Positions 61,301 to 64,000 of a stretch of 64,000 nucleotides of DNA are shown one piece after another. The DNA is taken from assembly GCF_018320785.1 (NCBI RefSeq), contig NC_054872.1, forward strand, positions 40,226,551-40,290,550, in the 5' to 3' direction. The notes under the pieces are model-generated. The model was given only the letters and a program-made list of their open reading frames with translations, made no database searches and was not told the DNA's origin. This DNA is from Cheilinus undulatus (taxonomy: Eukaryota; Chordata; Actinopteri; Labriformes; Labridae). Numbering within the stretch: the stretch's first letter is position 1; each line of letters starts with the position of its first letter. Both the position numbers and the translations under genes were made by a program.

Positions 61301-64000
61301 TTTTATAAAATCAAAACCATTCCAGTCAGTTGATTTATTATTTATTTTTGTGCACAATATCAATTATTTCTTTTTGATTGATTGATTTTTGAACACTGAG
61401 TGAGATTTTGTACCAATAACACTACTGTTGACTCTGACTGTAACTAACTTAATTTGCTTAATTTTCCTCCACACTGACATGTGATAGTTAACACTGGATT
61501 TCATGGTATTCCACATAGCTTCTCCAAACAAATGTGCTGATCCCCAAATTTAATGGGAAATTCATGACATTACTGCATTGACCAATTAATAGCTAAGACC
61601 TATTGATTAGTAGAAATTATTGGTGATTCTGATCTAAGAAAAATCAATCAAAAATGGATGAAACCTTGAAAATGGAATATCTAAAATGTCAGCCTGATCT
61701 TCATTGGACTGTAAGGCTGTCATCACTTACCTTCTTTATTTGATGAATTGTTAATGATGACTGTCATGTTCTTTTTTACTTTTCCAATGTCATTGCTGCT
61801 GATGCATTCAAAAGTGGTGTAGTTGTGATCTTTTAGAGTCACAGTAATGCTGACGTTGACTGTGTTGTTGGACTGGCTAGTCTTGCCCCAGTACTTGGGG
61901 TGGTTCTTCACCAGCGGCCATCTGATGGTTGGTAAAGGAAACCCCTCACTGATGCACACACAGGTCAGCTTCTTTGACTGAAGCACACACGTCGAGCTGT
62001 TAAAGATCTTTGGTGAAACTGCAACACATGAGAAATATCTCAACATCCTAGCAAGCAGAGTAAGGTGATAAAAACACAAGTTTTCTCGAAAGGAAACTAC
62101 TTACAAGCCAGAATCACTTCAGTCTCTGCTGTCAGAGTAGAGATCTGGTGTGATGCTGTACAGATGTATTTTCCATAATGTTCTGCTGACATGCTGGTGA
62201 TGGAGAGGTTTGCAGTTCCAGTGCCACGGCTCAGGATTTTATTTGAGCCCTCTTTGGTCCATGTGATAACAGATGGAGGGAAACTGTCAACACTGCAGGC
62301 CAGATTTAGGCCACCACCCTCTTGAACAGCTCTCTTTCCAGTGATGATGAGGGTCTTGACATCTAAGGGCGACACAAACAGTTATTAGATTTAGAGGGCA
62401 ATTACTTTATCACATAGGGCCAGGATGGCTTTTTCACTTTAATAAATGAAATAATCATTTAAAACTGTATTTTTTATTTCTGTCCATATTCAACCCTCTG
62501 GAGTCTATGGACGTGTTGGTGCATCCAAATCTTGTGACCTATTTAAGATGACATAGAAGAAAGATGCAGCTTCAAAAAGTCTCTGTTTCAACTTGTGTTG
62601 AAAACGAGGATTTCAAACTATATACCAGTTTTTAAATTATGTTGACAGACCAAGTAAAACCAGACTTATGTTAAATAATTTACGCCATGCAATGTTGTAT
62701 ACATCTTTTTTTGCTTAATTCGTTAATGCGTTTTAAAAAATTTACCATTTTTATTTGCATTCTAAGTTATAAAAGTGGTTCATCAAACATTTTTGTGGTT
62801 TTCACATAAAAAAAATCCAACTTTTTCCTTCTGTGATTTAATGGGTTTTTTGGTGTGATTTTTTTTCAAAGGTGTTAATACAGTATTTCAAAATGAAAAA
62901 ATAACTGTAAATCACACATGTGGGGAAGAAAATAATACCAAACAATGCAAGGTAAACAGTTTTTAAGGTGAATATAAAGGTAAAAATCAAAAGTACTTAA
63001 AAAATTATACCCTTGACAACAGAGAGTTAAATTTGTTTGATTATCTGAAACATTTAACTGTGAAAAATATAAAAGAAAAAAATCAGGAAGGAGAAGGGCG
63101 TTTTTTACAGCGCTGTACATGAAGTCAGTCAGAGGAAGTAGCATAATTCAAAACTTCAACAAGTTTATTTCTCTGCCTCTAAGGTGGTGTCCTGGGCTTT
63201 TCTGAGTTTGGTGGCCCTGGCCTGATTCTGCACAATCTCCCACCTGAGAGGAGGGGGTAAACCCCATGATGTCTCTTTAAGTGTCTTTTGTTGTATTGTG
63301 CAGAATCTTCACTGTTAGATTATGGATGGTGGAAGAGACTCCCCCAACATGTCTAATTCTAAATTTGACAGGTGAAGCAGAGAAATTACAGAGATGAAGC
63401 CCAGTTCAATCAGTTTAAACAACCATAACTGCTTACTGCAAACATTCCCATTTCTGGATGAATAATGATAGAAATGTATCATCCTAGGGATATTAAAGAA
63501 TCCTAAACAAAAGCACCAATCAGATCAAACACCATCAGCAGAGAAGAGGAAAAACACTGCTGAAAAGGATGAAACAGATGAGATAAACTAAAAGTAACAA
63601 CAGATCTGCTGTTGAGACTGGACGCTCTGTCACTCTTATTTTAAAATGGATTATTTTAAACACAGAGGAAAGAGGCTCACTTTTTCCTCATCTAAAAATG
63701 TAAGGACCTACTACCTTTAAAGTGCTATAAGATGCTTAAAAGCAGGACCTCATATTCAGATGATTTAGATGACTGCTAAACAGAGCTAGATGATGATAAT
63801 ATAGATTCTTCAGAGTAAAAATAACTGATCAGTATAAATATTGTTACTCACAGGCCACACTCAGAGTCTCTGTCTTCTCTGTTGTGATGTTGTTTTTGAA
63901 GATGACTTTACAGGTGACATCAGTGCCATGATGCTCTGCAGAGGGTGTAAAACTCAAAGTTGACTTGTATCTCTTTGTGACAGCAGTCCCAGTCTCAGTG
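58291..64000 (-). CDS. Gene D (partial): Siglec-like receptor with ITAM-like tail
   Basis: Exons seen, 5' to 3': C2 from beyond 64000 to 63852, C2 62362-62105, C2 62018-61731, membrane 58594-58498, tail 58399-58291. Phases (1,1,1,2) match and the tail exon closes at a TAA. The C2 exons are near-identical to gene B (ITGKRAVQEGG, LTCVCISEGFPLP). The membrane exon (LPWVVAAVSLIVNLVLVISL) is unlike those of A, B and C and has no charged residue. The 35-residue tail holds TYMSL and EYDVI, eight residues apart from L to Y, fitting ITAM spacing. Neither tyrosine has an ITIM-type residue at -2 (K and G). It is probably an activating partner of gene B. The signal and V exons lie outside the window. An alternative is a pseudogene or fusion lacking a V domain. 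Confidence 0.82.
58498..58594 (-). CDS. Gene D transmembrane exon
   Basis: Phase 1 to phase 2 exon of 97 nt after the acceptor TTTTCTTGCAG. It encodes AESGGLHELLPW then a hydrophobic run VVAAVSLIVNLVLVISLILL. It has no lysine or arginine in the membrane, so pairing with DAP12-type adaptors is not predicted. It shares no evident similarity with the FLIG-containing membrane exons of genes A, B and C. Confidence 0.82.
58927..60229. repeat. Partial tandem duplication around a minisatellite in gene D intron
   Basis: 58927-59280 and 59877-60229 are near-identical direct repeats offset by 950 bp. Both begin ATTTAATTTTCTAACAGCAG and end GATTAGTTGGTTCAC plus a few bases. Between them, about 59510-59870 is a degenerate minisatellite of GGCAAAAATGGGTTAAA units, as in the elements at 26247-26985 and 34878-35831. 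A hAT-like end (TTTCTGGACTTTTCAGC) is at about 58780. Confidence 0.8.
60700..61112 (-). mobile_element. Non-LTR retrotransposon reverse transcriptase fragment
   Basis: On the minus strand the frame reads KAYDTFDHKLL (motif A region), LQKYGIRG, then CGVPQGSILGPVLFILYIND. After a frameshift, FTDDTTICYTGE follows (motif C, with TDD for the usual ADD). The order matches the palm of a LINE reverse transcriptase. Stops and shifts show it is dead. It lies in the long gene D intron between the last C2 and membrane exons. Confidence 0.75.
62396..63025. repeat. Gene D intron relics: Tc1-like end and TTAA MITE
   Basis: 62396-62470 is the counterpart of the solitary Tc1 end at 33546-33600, and about 62492-63025 is the counterpart of the MITE at 33640-34140, with worn ends (AACCCTCTGG and ACAGAGAGTTAA). 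Shared position shows both insertions predate the B/D duplication. Confidence 0.6.

Overview
This window is vertebrate nuclear DNA, almost certainly from a teleost fish. The evidence is split genes with GT-AG introns, phase-1 immunoglobulin-domain exons, two Tc1/Sleeping-Beauty-type transposons, a tRNA-headed SINE, L2/CR1-like and other non-LTR retrotransposon fragments, and many fish-type hAT-like and TIR miniature elements. The species cannot be told from the sequence alone.

The host content is a tandem array of four Siglec-like (CD22/CD33-like) transmembrane immunoglobulin receptors, all on the minus strand. Gene A (10700-21224), gene B (29288-37302) and gene C (42340-49313) are complete. 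Gene D (58291 to beyond 64000) enters from the right edge. Every exon of A, B and C could be placed with matching splice phases, and the joined frames close exactly at 592, 644 and 735 codons. The shared layout is a 61-nt signal-peptide exon, a V-set exon, three C2-set exons (four in gene C), a transmembrane exon, a short juxtamembrane exon containing an LEM motif, and one acidic tail exon. That tail exon holds three tyrosine motifs: an ITIM (VDYSNL, VEYSDL or VEYASI), a [T/E]YAEIKR ITSM-like motif, and a YSN[I/V/M] motif. A, B and C therefore look like inhibitory sialic-acid-type receptors.

Gene D is the most notable find. Its membrane-distal C2 exons and introns are a recent duplicate of gene B, but homology stops inside the last C2 exon. 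From there D has an unrelated membrane segment and a 35-residue tail on a short exon (58291-58399). That tail has YMSL, eight residues, then YDVI, which is ITAM spacing. B and D thus look like a paired receptor set: near-identical outside, opposite signalling inside. Gene A differs in another way, because the V-set arginine used for sialic-acid binding in Siglecs is isoleucine; B and C keep the arginine.

Layout: 1-10699 is transposon-rich with no recognised host gene. 10700-21224 is gene A with a LINE, nested MITEs and an hAT-like element in its introns. 21225-29287 is intergenic and holds a roughly 2-kb palindrome of repeated tRNA-like modules plus SINEs. 29288-37302 is gene B. 37303-42339 is intergenic. 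42340-49313 is gene C. 49314-58290 is intergenic with a near-full-length Tc1-like transposon. 58291-64000 is gene D with retrotransposon fragments and a partial tandem duplication in its long intron.

All functional statements rest on reading motifs and on known family features. No database search was run.
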